NCBI GenBank assembly: GCA_017522015.1
Contig: JAFXAW010000029.1
Coordinates: forward strand, 42,286 to 106,285
Origin: Oscillospiraceae bacterium
GTDB lineage: Bacteria > Bacillota > Clostridia > Oscillospirales > Oscillospiraceae
Direction: 5' to 3'
DNA: 64,000 nucleotides
Part shown: piece after piece, positions 8,297 through 15,942 of the stretch
Numbering within the stretch: position 1 is the stretch's first letter
Layout of the letters: the number at the start of each line of letters is the position of its first letter
Notes under the pieces: model-generated
The model's input: only the letters and a program-made list of their open reading frames with translations
Databases searched by the model: none
What the model was told of the DNA's origin: nothing
Made by a program: the position numbers and the translations under genes

Positions 8297-9487
8297 TTAT
8301 TCTGTTTCCTCTTCGTTTTCCGTGCTGTCCGCGCGCGCGAATTCCCGCACTCTGCCCCATAGCTCCGGCCGCAGGACGGCCTCGATCTCGATGCCGTTGT
8401 CCCGATATTCCGTGCGCAGAATTTTCGCCTCGCGGTGGAGCATTTCCAGCGCGCCCGCCCGGTCATAGGGCAGCAGGAGCGTGGCGCGTTTTTGCCGCCT
8501 GCCGAGCTCCTTTTGAATGGCCTCGAGCAGCTCTGCCGTGCCCTCGCCGGTCCTCGCCGAGATGCACACCGTCCTCTCGCCGCGCGGCAGCTCGCCGAAA
8601 CAGGCATCGCACTTGTTGAACACGCGGATGCAGGGCGTCTGCTCCGCGCCAAGCTGCACGATGAGCTTCTCCACGACCTCCGCCTGCTCCATCCAGTCGG
8701 GATTGGACAGGTCAATCACATGCAGCAGCAAATCGGCATATTCCAACTCCTCCAGCGTCGCCTTAAAGGCCTCCACCAGATGATGCGGCAGCTTGCGGAT
8801 GAAGCCGACCGTGTCGGACAAAAGCACCTGCTGCATCTCATCGAGCTTGAGCATCCGCGTTGTGGTGTCCAGCGTGTCAAACAGCCGGTTATTGGCTGGG
8901 ATGTCCGAATCCGTCAGGCAGTTGAGCAGCGTGGATTTTCCCGCATTGGTGTAGCCGACAAGCGCCACAACCGGCACGGCGTTCTTCTCGCGACGACGGC
9001 GCTGCGTAGCGCGCACGCGGCGCACCTCGGCAAGCTCCTCCTTGAGCTTGCTGATCTTGCGTCCGATGTGGCGGCGGTCGCTCTCCAGCTGCGTTTCACC
9101 GGGGCCGCGGGTGCCGATGGCGCCCTCCTGCCGCTCCAGATGCTTCCACATGCCGATCAGCCGCGGCAGCAGATATTGATACTGCGCAAGCTCCACCTGC
9201 AGCTTGCCCTCACGCGTGCGGGCGCGCTGGGCAAAGATGTCGAGAATCAATCCGCTGCGGTCGAGCACCTTGACGCCCAGCTCCTCTGCCAGCACACGCA
9301 TCTGTGAGGGGGAGAGCTCGTTGTCAAAGACGGCAAAGTCGCAGTCCGCCGCCTCGATGAGCTCCTTCATCTCCTGCACCTTGCCCTCGCCGAGAAAGCT
9401 GCGGGCGTCGGGCGTCGGGCGATTTTGCAGCACGGTCGCAACGACCTGGCCGCCCGCCGTTTCCACCAGCGCGCGCAGCTCCTCCAT
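8297..9487 (-). CDS. hflX: GTPase HflX
   Basis: Ribosome-associated GTPase that rescues or splits stalled 70S ribosomes. Domains in order: N-terminal HflX domain with GPGETQLESDRR, a coiled linker (about 140-170), and a G domain with G1 GYTNAGKS at 178-185, G3 DTVGFIRKLPHHLVEAF and G4 NKCD. The listed ATG 9487 truncates the family: the same frame continues upstream through VERAILAGLS, which matches the usual HflX N-terminus, to the upstream gene's stop at 9586, but contains no ATG, GTG or TTG. The true start may be a CTG (9589), ATT (9586) or ATC (9580). It is coupled to the flavin reductase gene. Confidence 0.95.
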   Translation of the reverse strand: MEELRALVETAGGQVVATVLQNRPTPDARSFLGEGKVQEMKELIEAADCDFAVFDNELSPSQMRVLAEELGVKVLDRSGLILDIFAQRARTREGKLQVELAQYQYLLPRLIGMWKHLERQEGAIGTRGPGETQLESDRRHIGRKISKLKEELAEVRRVRATQRRRREKNAVPVVALVGYTNAGKSTLLNCLTDSDIPANNRLFDTLDTTTRMLKLDEMQQVLLSDTVGFIRKLPHHLVEAFKATLEELEYADLLLHVIDLSNPDWMEQAEVVEKLIVQLGAEQTPCIRVFNKCDACFGELPRGERTVCISARTGEGTAELLEAIQKELGRRQKRATLLLPYDRAGALEMLHREAKILRTEYRDNGIEIEAVLRPELWGRVREFARADSTENEEETE

Positions 9488-9585
9488 GCTCTGCTCGGTG
9501 CTGCGTTCCTTTTCGTCAAAGCTGGCAGCGGAAAGTCCCGCCAGAATTGCCCGCTCGACTTTTAACTCTTTTGTATTGATCGAAA

Positions 9586-10107
9586 TCAGTCCTCTTTCAC
9601 CAGAACCTCGACGATCTCGCCGACATAGATCCTATGGTAATCCTTCTCGGGGTAAACCGCGCGCACGCGCTCATCGAGGATGCACTTATCCTCCATATCC
9701 TGCGCGTAGAGCTTTTTGCAAACGAGCACAAAGCGCGCCTGCTCATAATAGGGTGCATCGCCCGCGGCATAGGCCGTTGTGAAGCCGCAGGCCGCCGCCT
9801 TGTCCATATCCCGTCCGCTCTTGGTGCCCATGAGCAGCATCTGCTCGCGGTATTTGGGGTCAAAGGCGCTGAGCGTAAAGTAGTCGCTCTTCTCCGTGAA
9901 ATCATAGGTGTAGCGCTGCGGGCGCACATAGCAGGTCGCAACCGGCAGCTGCCAAATGATGCCCGTTCCGCCCCAACCCACGGTCATGGCGTTGCTCTCC
10001 TGTCTGTCGCCGGCAGCCAGCAGCATCCAGTCCTCTTTCAGTACGCGGATGATGTTTTCGCTCAGTTCCTGAGGTGCAATTTTCCGAAATGACATATTTC
10101 GGCACAT
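9586..10107 (-). CDS. Flavin reductase-like / FMN-binding split-barrel protein
   Basis: Likely a flavin-binding oxidoreductase of the flavin reductase domain family (DIM6/NTAB type). Seen in the sequence: SNAMTVGWGGTGIIW and the FTLSAFDPKYREQM motif typical of this split barrel, and a C-terminal GEIVEVLVKED strand. It could start at ATG 10107 (AAGGA four bases upstream) or at ATG 10095, which gives the more usual MSFRKI start. Its stop overlaps the extended hflX frame. Substrate unknown. Confidence 0.8.
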   Translation of the reverse strand: MCRNMSFRKIAPQELSENIIRVLKEDWMLLAAGDRQESNAMTVGWGGTGIIWQLPVATCYVRPQRYTYDFTEKSDYFTLSAFDPKYREQMLLMGTKSGRDMDKAAACGFTTAYAAGDAPYYEQARFVLVCKKLYAQDMEDKCILDERVRAVYPEKDYHRIYVGEIVEVLVKED

Positions 10108-10148
10108 CCTTTCCTTGCATTGTGTTTATTTTATGTCCTGATTTAATT

Positions 10149-10178
10149 ATTATATCGCACAGATGCGTGTTTTGACAA
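10149..10178 (-). promoter_or_regulatory. Predicted promoter for the flavin reductase-hflX unit
   Basis: On minus, TTGTCA (10178-10173) and a perfect TATAAT (10154-10149) are 18 bases apart, about 40 bases upstream of the flavin reductase start. Confidence 0.6.
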
Positions 10179-10226
10179 TATGTTCTTGCGGCCTGAAACC
10201 GCGGCACGTACGCTTCAGATACAAAA

Positions 10227-10273
10227 AACGCAGGGCAAGTCGCGATTCAAGTCGCGCATCCTCGCCCCGCGTT
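10227..10273 (-). terminator. Terminator downstream of the HAD phosphatase gene
   Basis: A 13-base imperfect outer stem (AACGCAGGGCAAG with CTCGCCCCGCGTT) encloses an inner CGCGA/TCGCG hairpin. It overlaps the stop codon of the HAD gene and is followed on minus by six T residues. Confidence 0.75.
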
Positions 10274-10856
10274 ATTTTTCTCCGCCCTGTGTGCCCGAAA
10301 GACCTTCCCAGACCTCGACCCTGTCGCCGCACACAAAATATGCACGCGCCGCCAAACGCGCCATGCTCACATCCGAATTGGAGTCCGAATAGAATTCATC
10401 GACCACGGCGTCGGGATATTTCTCCCGGAAAAGCAGCGGCTTTTCATTCCCGCGGCAGTTGCGTCGTCTGAGTGCGCCGCTTTTTTCGTCCACCTCCGTG
10501 GCGATCAGCGAAACGCCCAGCTCCGCGCAGATCGGGCGCAGCAGGAAAACCGGCGAAGCCGAGATGATCACGTCATCGGCCCGCTTCTGCGCCAGATACC
10601 AGCCCTTAAGCTTGTGCCGGTGCGCATCCCAGAAGCGCGCCACCACATCGGGCAGATCCCGCACGCCGCGCAGGTAGGCAAGGAAAAGGCTCTTATACCG
10701 TGTGCTCGCGCGACCGCTTGCCTGATAGCCGATCAGCCCCCAAAGCTGTTTCGGCCAAAAGCGCATCAGCCGCAGATCGCTTCGCAGACAGAAGCGATAG
10801 AAATCCATCGAGCTGTCCCCGTCATAAATTGTCTTGTCAAAATCGTATACGTTCAT
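10272..10856 (-). CDS. HAD-IB family phosphatase
   Basis: A predicted phosphomonoesterase of the haloacid-dehalogenase superfamily, PSP/HAD-IB type. Motif I is DFDKTIY with the nucleophile at Asp5 and acid/base Asp7; motif II is ISASPVFL; motif III/IV is seen in EFYSDSNSDVSM with the acidic pair. The start is set at ATG 10856 so that motif I is N-terminal as in the family; the open frame extends nine codons further without support. It stands between the LysR and flavin reductase genes. Substrate cannot be read from the sequence. Confidence 0.88.
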   Translation of the reverse strand: MNVYDFDKTIYDGDSSMDFYRFCLRSDLRLMRFWPKQLWGLIGYQASGRASTRYKSLFLAYLRGVRDLPDVVARFWDAHRHKLKGWYLAQKRADDVIISASPVFLLRPICAELGVSLIATEVDEKSGALRRRNCRGNEKPLLFREKYPDAVVDEFYSDSNSDVSMARLAARAYFVCGDRVEVWEGLSGTQGGEK

Positions 10857-10990
10857 AAAACAAGCTGTTGCTTTATATGCCAAAAAGACCTACAACCCGG
10901 GCAGGTACGGGCAAGAAAACACAGGTCGAAAAAGGCCCTGCAAACCCCGTTGTTTTCTTAACCGAAACCGCCTTTTATGTGCGGTCTTTT

Positions 10991-11890
10991 TTATTTTTCC
11001 TGCAAATAACTCTTTTCCAGCGCCTTTGCGAAAGCCGCAACGGCGGGATTCTCGTGGTCCTCGTGCCAGAAGCAGCGCAGCTCCTCCGTGCGTCCGACGG
11101 GGAAGCAGCGCAGGTCGCTGTGCAGGCTCATCAGGCTGAGCATCGTGGACACCAGCACGCCCTGTCCGAACTCTGCGGCCATGTAGGCCGATTCGAGGTT
11201 GGGCGAAATAATAATATCCGAGGGGGTGAAGCCGAGCTCGCGGCACTGCATCCGGGCGCGGTGCTTGCTGTCCGAAAGCCGCTCCCGGCTCGCCGCCGCT
11301 TTGATGAAGGGCTCGCAGCGGAAATCGTCCACCGTTGCGTTTTCATCCTTCGCCTTCGGGTTTTCGGGCGAGACAAGCAGCACCAAAGGCGTATCGAGCG
11401 CCTTCATGCTCATGATCCCCGGCCCCTTAGGCGCAAATTCCTTATAGGTGATGATCAGGTCGAGCTTCCGGCAATAAAACATCTCGTTGAGCTCGAACTG
11501 CGGATGTTTTTCAATGACAAAATGCAGTTTGGGATTATCCGCGCGCACCATGCGCAGGGCATTGCTCACGCCGGAGGAAATCTCCAGCCATTCCAGATGC
11601 CCGATGAGCAGCGAGCCGTTGACATTGTCGTAATACTGCCGCGTCTGCTCGGTCACGGCGGCGAATTCCTCGTCCATGCGGCTGAAAAAGGTATAGTAGC
11701 TCTTGCCGGCCTGCGTGAGCATCACATAATGCCGGGTGCGGATGAAGAGCTTGAAGCCCAGGTCCTCCTCCAGCTTCGCGATGTATTTGCTGACCGACTG
11801 CTGCGTCATATACATCTGCCGCGCGGTCTCTGTGAAATTGAGGGTCTTTGCCAATGTCAGAAAACAGCGGATCGCAGTCTCGTTGATCAT
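10991..11890 (-). CDS. LysR-family transcriptional regulator
   Basis: A 299-residue LysR-type regulator: N-terminal winged HTH (FLTLAKTLNFTETARQMYMTQQSVSKYIAKLEEDLGFKLF, residues 9-47) followed by a periplasmic-binding-protein-like effector domain. AAGGAG precedes ATG 11890. It lies immediately downstream of the symporter gene on the same strand, at the distal end of the phloroglucinol-type operon, and so may control it or respond to an intermediate of the pathway. That link is positional only. Confidence 0.93.
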   Translation of the reverse strand: MINETAIRCFLTLAKTLNFTETARQMYMTQQSVSKYIAKLEEDLGFKLFIRTRHYVMLTQAGKSYYTFFSRMDEEFAAVTEQTRQYYDNVNGSLLIGHLEWLEISSGVSNALRMVRADNPKLHFVIEKHPQFELNEMFYCRKLDLIITYKEFAPKGPGIMSMKALDTPLVLLVSPENPKAKDENATVDDFRCEPFIKAAASRERLSDSKHRARMQCRELGFTPSDIIISPNLESAYMAAEFGQGVLVSTMLSLMSLHSDLRCFPVGRTEELRCFWHEDHENPAVAAFAKALEKSYLQEK

Positions 11891-11941
11891 AGTGCTCCTT
11901 CCGTGCTGCGCCGAAGGCACAGCACCGGGGGTTTTGGTGGA

Positions 11942-11972
11942 GCCGCCCCGCCGGATTCTCCGGCAGGGCGGC
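11942..11972 (-). terminator. GC-rich hairpin between symporter and LysR genes
   Basis: GCCGCCC and GGGCGGC arms with an inner GCCGG/CCGGC pair form a strong hairpin in the 108-base gap. There is no T-run on the minus strand, so it may slow rather than end transcription, or protect the upstream mRNA end. Confidence 0.4.
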
Positions 11973-11998
11973 AAAAGTCAGTTTATATTACGCAGAAC

Positions 11999-13519
11999 TC
12001 AGGCTTTCTGTGCCGCGATTTCGGCCAGTTCCTTCTTGGTGGCGTTCCGCTCCGCGAGCTCCTCGGCCGTGGGCTTGAAGATCAGGCTGAAGATAATGGA
12101 GCCGATGACTGCCACGGCAGCGGCAGCATAGGTCTCGGACACGCCGGAGATCAGATAGGAACCCCGGACGAGCTTGATGGCGACCCAGCCGACAGCCACA
12201 GCGCCCGTGCACCACATCGTGCAGATCGCCGCCTTGGAGGATGCGAACTTGGTGTAGATACCAAAGAGCACGATGATGAAGATGGCGCCGCGCAGGGAAT
12301 AGGCGGCATACACCAGGTCCAGAATGGCGGAGGCGTTGACCAGCGCGATGGCGGCCACGCAGCAGATGACGCCGGAGATGGCGGTGGTGATGCGGCCCAT
12401 GAAGAGCACCTGCTTGTCAGTGGCGTCCTTCTTGAGCACACCCTGATACAGGTCCTTGGTGAACATGGTGCCTGCAGACAGGATGATGGGGGAAACGGTG
12501 GAGAGGATCGCGGCCAGGATGGAGGCCAGGATCAGACCGCCGGCCCAGCTGGGCATGGACTCATGCATCATCAGTGCATAGAGTGCGTCCTTGCCGAACT
12601 TGGCAACGCTCATGCCTTCGGGAACGAGGATGGCACCGTTCTGAACCATGACTCTGGAAGCCATACCGAGCAGCGCGGTGAAGAAGCCGAAGGGCGCAAC
12701 CACCAGCGCGGTAATGATGCAGGCCTTCTTGGCAGTGGGCACGTCCTTGGAGGCGAGGACAGGCTGGATGCCGGCCTGCGCGGTGCAGGCACCGAACAGG
12801 GAGGCGATGATCCAGGAGCTGACCTTGCTGCCGCCGATGGTGAACATGCCGAAGTAATTCGTGTTGTCCGCACCGGTGGCCACAGCCTCGGCTTCCACAG
12901 CGTGGATGCCGTCCATGAACTTATCCCAGCCGCCAATGGCCTTGAGCGCCATGAACACACCCAGGATGACACCGCCGTACATGACGATCAGGTGGAGCGT
13001 GTTCGTGGAGGCAACAGCCTTCATGCCGCCTGCCAGCGTGTAAACAATGAAGATGATGGCAAAGACAATACAGGTAACCCTGAAGTCAATGCCCAGCAGG
13101 TTCTGACCCAGCTTACCTGCCGCGACCATCTGAGACAGGCCGACAGCCAGCATAACGAAGATCAGCAGGCAGGAGGAAACGGTGCGGGCCTTCTTGCCAA
13201 AGAAACGCTCAATGATGCCGGGGACGGTGACGCTGCCGAGGCTGCGGTACAGCTTGGCAAAGCACAGGCCCAGGAACATGGTGCCGATGGCGTTGGCAAT
13301 GGTGTACCAGGCGCCGGAGATACCGTAGTTAAAGCCGTATTCCGAAACGCCCGTGGTGGCAGTACCGCCCAGCCACTCACCGGTGGAGGCGCAAACGATG
13401 GCAATAATACCCATCTGCACGCCGACGAAGGAGGCAGAGCCCTTGCTCTTGCGGCCGGAAAGGACGCCGATGAGCACGGTCACCGCAAAATAGGCGATGA
13501 TGATAATTGTCTGAACCAA
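11999..13519 (-). CDS. Sodium:solute symporter (SSS family)
   Basis: An integral membrane Na+-coupled transporter of about 506 residues with roughly 13 hydrophobic segments. Family hallmarks include GEWLGGTATTGVSEYGFNYG near the N-terminus, the long SSS core and a Lys/Glu-rich cytoplasmic C-terminus. The start is TTG 13519: GGGAGG lies nine bases upstream, the following residues (LVQTIIIIAYFAVTVLIG) form the first helix, and upstream codons are hydrophilic and unlike the family. It is the last enzyme-side gene of the phloroglucinol-type operon and probably imports the aromatic substrate or a breakdown acid; the substrate is inferred. Confidence 0.9.
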   Translation of the reverse strand: MVQTIIIIAYFAVTVLIGVLSGRKSKGSASFVGVQMGIIAIVCASTGEWLGGTATTGVSEYGFNYGISGAWYTIANAIGTMFLGLCFAKLYRSLGSVTVPGIIERFFGKKARTVSSCLLIFVMLAVGLSQMVAAGKLGQNLLGIDFRVTCIVFAIIFIVYTLAGGMKAVASTNTLHLIVMYGGVILGVFMALKAIGGWDKFMDGIHAVEAEAVATGADNTNYFGMFTIGGSKVSSWIIASLFGACTAQAGIQPVLASKDVPTAKKACIITALVVAPFGFFTALLGMASRVMVQNGAILVPEGMSVAKFGKDALYALMMHESMPSWAGGLILASILAAILSTVSPIILSAGTMFTKDLYQGVLKKDATDKQVLFMGRITTAISGVICCVAAIALVNASAILDLVYAAYSLRGAIFIIVLFGIYTKFASSKAAICTMWCTGAVAVGWVAIKLVRGSYLISGVSETYAAAAVAVIGSIIFSLIFKPTAEELAERNATKKELAEIAAQKA

Positions 13520-13538
13520 TTTCTTATGCCTCCCGGAA

Positions 13539-14192
13539 TTATGCCATGCAGCCGATGTGCTCGGGGATGATGAGGTCCGCGCCGGTCTTGGCGACGACTT
13601 CCTCAACCGTCACGTCGGGAGCAAGCTCCTCAAGCACAAGGCCGGCCTCGGTGTGATGGAGCACGCACAGCTCCGTCACAATGTAGGACACCTGTCCCGC
13701 CGCGGTGAGCGGCAGGGTGCACTTCTTCACGATTTTCGGGTTGCCCTTCTTGTCGCAATGATCGGTCATAATGATGACCATCTTCGCGCCGGAGACGAGG
13801 TCCATCGCGCCGCCCATGCCGGCGCAGGTCTTGCCGGGCACCATCCAGTTGGCGAGGTTGCCTTCCTGGTCCACTTCGTAAGCGCCGAGCACGGAAAAGT
13901 CCACGTGTCCGCCGCGGATATAGCCGAAGGAGGTGAAGCTGTCAAAGCAGGCGCCGCCGAGGCGGAGTCCGCAAGGTGTGCCGGAAGCATCGACCATGTC
14001 CGGATCAACAATACCGTCGTTCGGAGCGCCGACCAGACCGACAGCACCGTTTTCGGTGTCGATCCAAACGTCCACGCCCTCGGGGAGGTAGTTCAGGCAC
14101 TGTGTCGGCATGCCGATGCCGAGGTTGACGACTGCGCCGTCCTGGAAGAAACGCGCGGTGCGGCTGGCGATCAAATCTCTACCCTTAAGCAT
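13539..14192 (-). CDS. CoA-transferase beta subunit (acetoacetate type)
   Basis: Beta subunit of a 3-oxoacid/acetate CoA-transferase (AtoA/ScoB-like), 217 residues. The catalytic glutamate is Glu47 in TENGAVG; the VNLGIGMPT N-terminal motif and MGGAMDLVSGAK are typical. It overlaps the alpha gene by eight bases, so the two subunits are co-translated. In this operon it would activate the acetoacetate released by the BKACE-type lyase to acetoacetyl-CoA for the thiolase. The CoA donor (acetyl-CoA or butyryl-CoA) cannot be told from sequence. Confidence 0.93.
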   Translation of the reverse strand: MLKGRDLIASRTARFFQDGAVVNLGIGMPTQCLNYLPEGVDVWIDTENGAVGLVGAPNDGIVDPDMVDASGTPCGLRLGGACFDSFTSFGYIRGGHVDFSVLGAYEVDQEGNLANWMVPGKTCAGMGGAMDLVSGAKMVIIMTDHCDKKGNPKIVKKCTLPLTAAGQVSYIVTELCVLHHTEAGLVLEELAPDVTVEEVVAKTGADLIIPEHIGCMA

Positions 14193-14904
14193 CTGCGTCC
14201 TCCTTTCTGGCCTGCACGATCATGTCCACGAGCATGCCCGGCGTCATGATGATGTCCGGATCGAGCTCGCCGACTTCGACGATCTCCTCTGCCTCGAGGA
14301 TAACGGTGTCAGCGCAGGTCGCGATGATCTGGTTGAAGTTTCTTGCAGTGCGATGATAGATCGCGTTTCCGGCGCGGTCCGCCTTGTAGGCGTGGACGAT
14401 CGCGACTTCCGCGCGCAGCGGCAGCTCGAGGATGAAGCGCTTGCCCTTTCTCGGCTCGTCGCTCTTCACGAACTTGAACTCGCCCTTTTCATCATCCCAC
14501 TCGAGGAGCTGCTTGCCCTCTTCCATCGGGGTGCCGACACCCGTGGGGGTGAGAACGCCGCCGATGCCCGCGCCGCCGGCGCGGATACGCTCGCAGAAGG
14601 TGCCCTGCGGGCTGAAAGTCACTTCCAGCTCACCGTTGACCACTTTTTCCACGGTCTCGGTGTTGCTGCCGATATGGGTGCAGGTGATGTGCTCAATGAC
14701 GCCGGCGTGCACCAGCTTGCCGATGCCCTTGCCCTTCACGCTGGTGTTGTTCGACAGGATCTTGAGGTTCTTGCATCCCTTGTCCAAAATACCCTGGATG
14801 AGGGTCTGCGGGACGCCGCAGTTGACAAAGCCGGGAATCGCGATGGTCATGCCGTCATGCAGCTGCTCCATCGCCTTTTCCAGCGAGACTACCTTGTCTT
14901 TCAT
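14185..14904 (-). CDS. CoA-transferase alpha subunit (acetoacetate type)
   Basis: Alpha subunit (AtoD/ScoA-like), 239 residues, partner of the beta subunit immediately downstream. Family motifs: TIAIPGFVNCGVPQTLI, FSPQGTFCERIRAGGAG followed by the TPTGVGT loop, and the C-terminal EIVEVGELDPDIIMTPGMLVD. Compared with the pair at 33,271-34,613 it has an insertion of about 15 residues after the TPTGVGT loop. In the operon it follows the triacetate-lyase-like gene. Confidence 0.93.
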   Translation of the reverse strand: MKDKVVSLEKAMEQLHDGMTIAIPGFVNCGVPQTLIQGILDKGCKNLKILSNNTSVKGKGIGKLVHAGVIEHITCTHIGSNTETVEKVVNGELEVTFSPQGTFCERIRAGGAGIGGVLTPTGVGTPMEEGKQLLEWDDEKGEFKFVKSDEPRKGKRFILELPLRAEVAIVHAYKADRAGNAIYHRTARNFNQIIATCADTVILEAEEIVEVGELDPDIIMTPGMLVDMIVQARKEDADA

Positions 14905-14981
14905 GTCTGAAAAACTCTTCCTTTCTTGTTTTCACCCCGCGGAGGGAGGCGCAGTCGTCTCCCTTCGCGGGGTCTGGCAAT

Positions 14982-15911
14982 TTACTCAGCCTTGAAGGTG
15001 ACTTCGTTGGTCACCTCGTCGCGCAGGCAGTTGCGCTTGATGCCGAGGAGTTCGCGGGCCTCATCCGCAGTGGCGATCTCGCGTCCGGCGAGCTTTGCAA
15101 GCTGCACGGCGCGCTCCACGAGGCGGACGTTCGTTGCGATGTCCTTGCTGCCGTCCGGATTCTTGCCGAAGAGGATGTTGTCCTCCAGGCCGACGCGCAG
15201 ACCGTCGCAGCCGAGCGCGAGGCCGGCGAGCATCATGGGCATGTGCGCCTTGCCGATGCCGGAAACGGACCAGGTCGCGCCCTTGGGCAGCTTGCCCACG
15301 AGGAATGCGAGGTTCTCGGCCGTGCCGGGCATGGAACCGCCGACACCCATGATGAACTGGATGTGCGGGGGCTGCGGAATGTTCCACTTGTTGACGTAGT
15401 ACATCACACTGTCGATGTGACCGGTGTCAAAGACCTCAAACTCAGGCTTGACGTCGTACTTGACGACTTCCTGGCTGAGCAGGTTGAGGAAGCGGGGGCT
15501 GTTCTCGAAGATGTAGCTGTTGGCCCAGTTGATGGTGTTCGGGTCAAAGGAGCACATCTCGGGACGCAGCGCGCCCAGATGCTGCAGACGCTTGTAGTCA
15601 TCGTACTCGCCGCCGGAGGTGGTGAGGTTGATGATGATGTCCACGCCGGCCTGCTTGCAGGCCTCGCGGGTCATTTCGACCGCTTCGGTGAAGGCCTTGA
15701 GGCTCATGGACTTGTAGCCGATCTGCATAACGCCGTCGACCAGCTTATCCTCGCGGACATGGATGTGTGCAATGGAGGCGCCCGCCTTGGCGCACTCGAC
15801 GATCTGCTCCGCGAGCTCGGCCGCGGTGTAGGGCACGGTGGGTGCCTGATCCTTCTTGGTTCCGGCGCCGCAGAGGCAGACCTGGATCATAATCTTGTTG
15901 GACTTAGCCAT
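14982..15911 (-). CDS. BKACE-family beta-keto acid cleavage enzyme; probable triacetate acetoacetate-lyase
   Basis: DUF849/BKACE enzymes split a beta-keto acid with acetyl-CoA into acetoacetate and a new CoA ester, using a zinc ion. The 309-residue protein shows the zinc-binding His49-x-His51 in AHIHVRE, NLTTSGG, the GLRVGLEDN motif and FEVFDTGH. In lysine fermenters the family member is Kce, but no kam or kdd genes are near. Placed between a cyclase/dehydrogenase pair and a CoA-transferase, it fits the triacetate acetoacetate-lyase step of anaerobic phloroglucinol breakdown (3,5-dioxohexanoate plus acetyl-CoA to acetoacetyl-CoA plus acetoacetate). The substrate is inferred from the neighbours. 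Confidence 0.85.
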   Translation of the reverse strand: MAKSNKIMIQVCLCGAGTKKDQAPTVPYTAAELAEQIVECAKAGASIAHIHVREDKLVDGVMQIGYKSMSLKAFTEAVEMTREACKQAGVDIIINLTTSGGEYDDYKRLQHLGALRPEMCSFDPNTINWANSYIFENSPRFLNLLSQEVVKYDVKPEFEVFDTGHIDSVMYYVNKWNIPQPPHIQFIMGVGGSMPGTAENLAFLVGKLPKGATWSVSGIGKAHMPMMLAGLALGCDGLRVGLEDNILFGKNPDGSKDIATNVRLVERAVQLAKLAGREIATADEARELLGIKRNCLRDEVTNEVTFKAE

Positions 15912-15942
15912 AGTTCTCTCTTATCCTTTCAGCGCAGATGAC

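Noticed and set aside
10868-13570. A 900-codon open frame on plus
   Set aside because: It lies opposite the LysR and symporter genes; composition of the product (Gly, His, Asp rich) is typical of an antisense shadow.
14982-15911. A lysine-fermentation (Kce) reading of the BKACE gene
   Set aside because: No lysine aminomutase, Kdd or Kal gene is present, while a cyclase-family hydrolase, an SDR and a transhydroxylase are. The gene context fits triacetate cleavage better.
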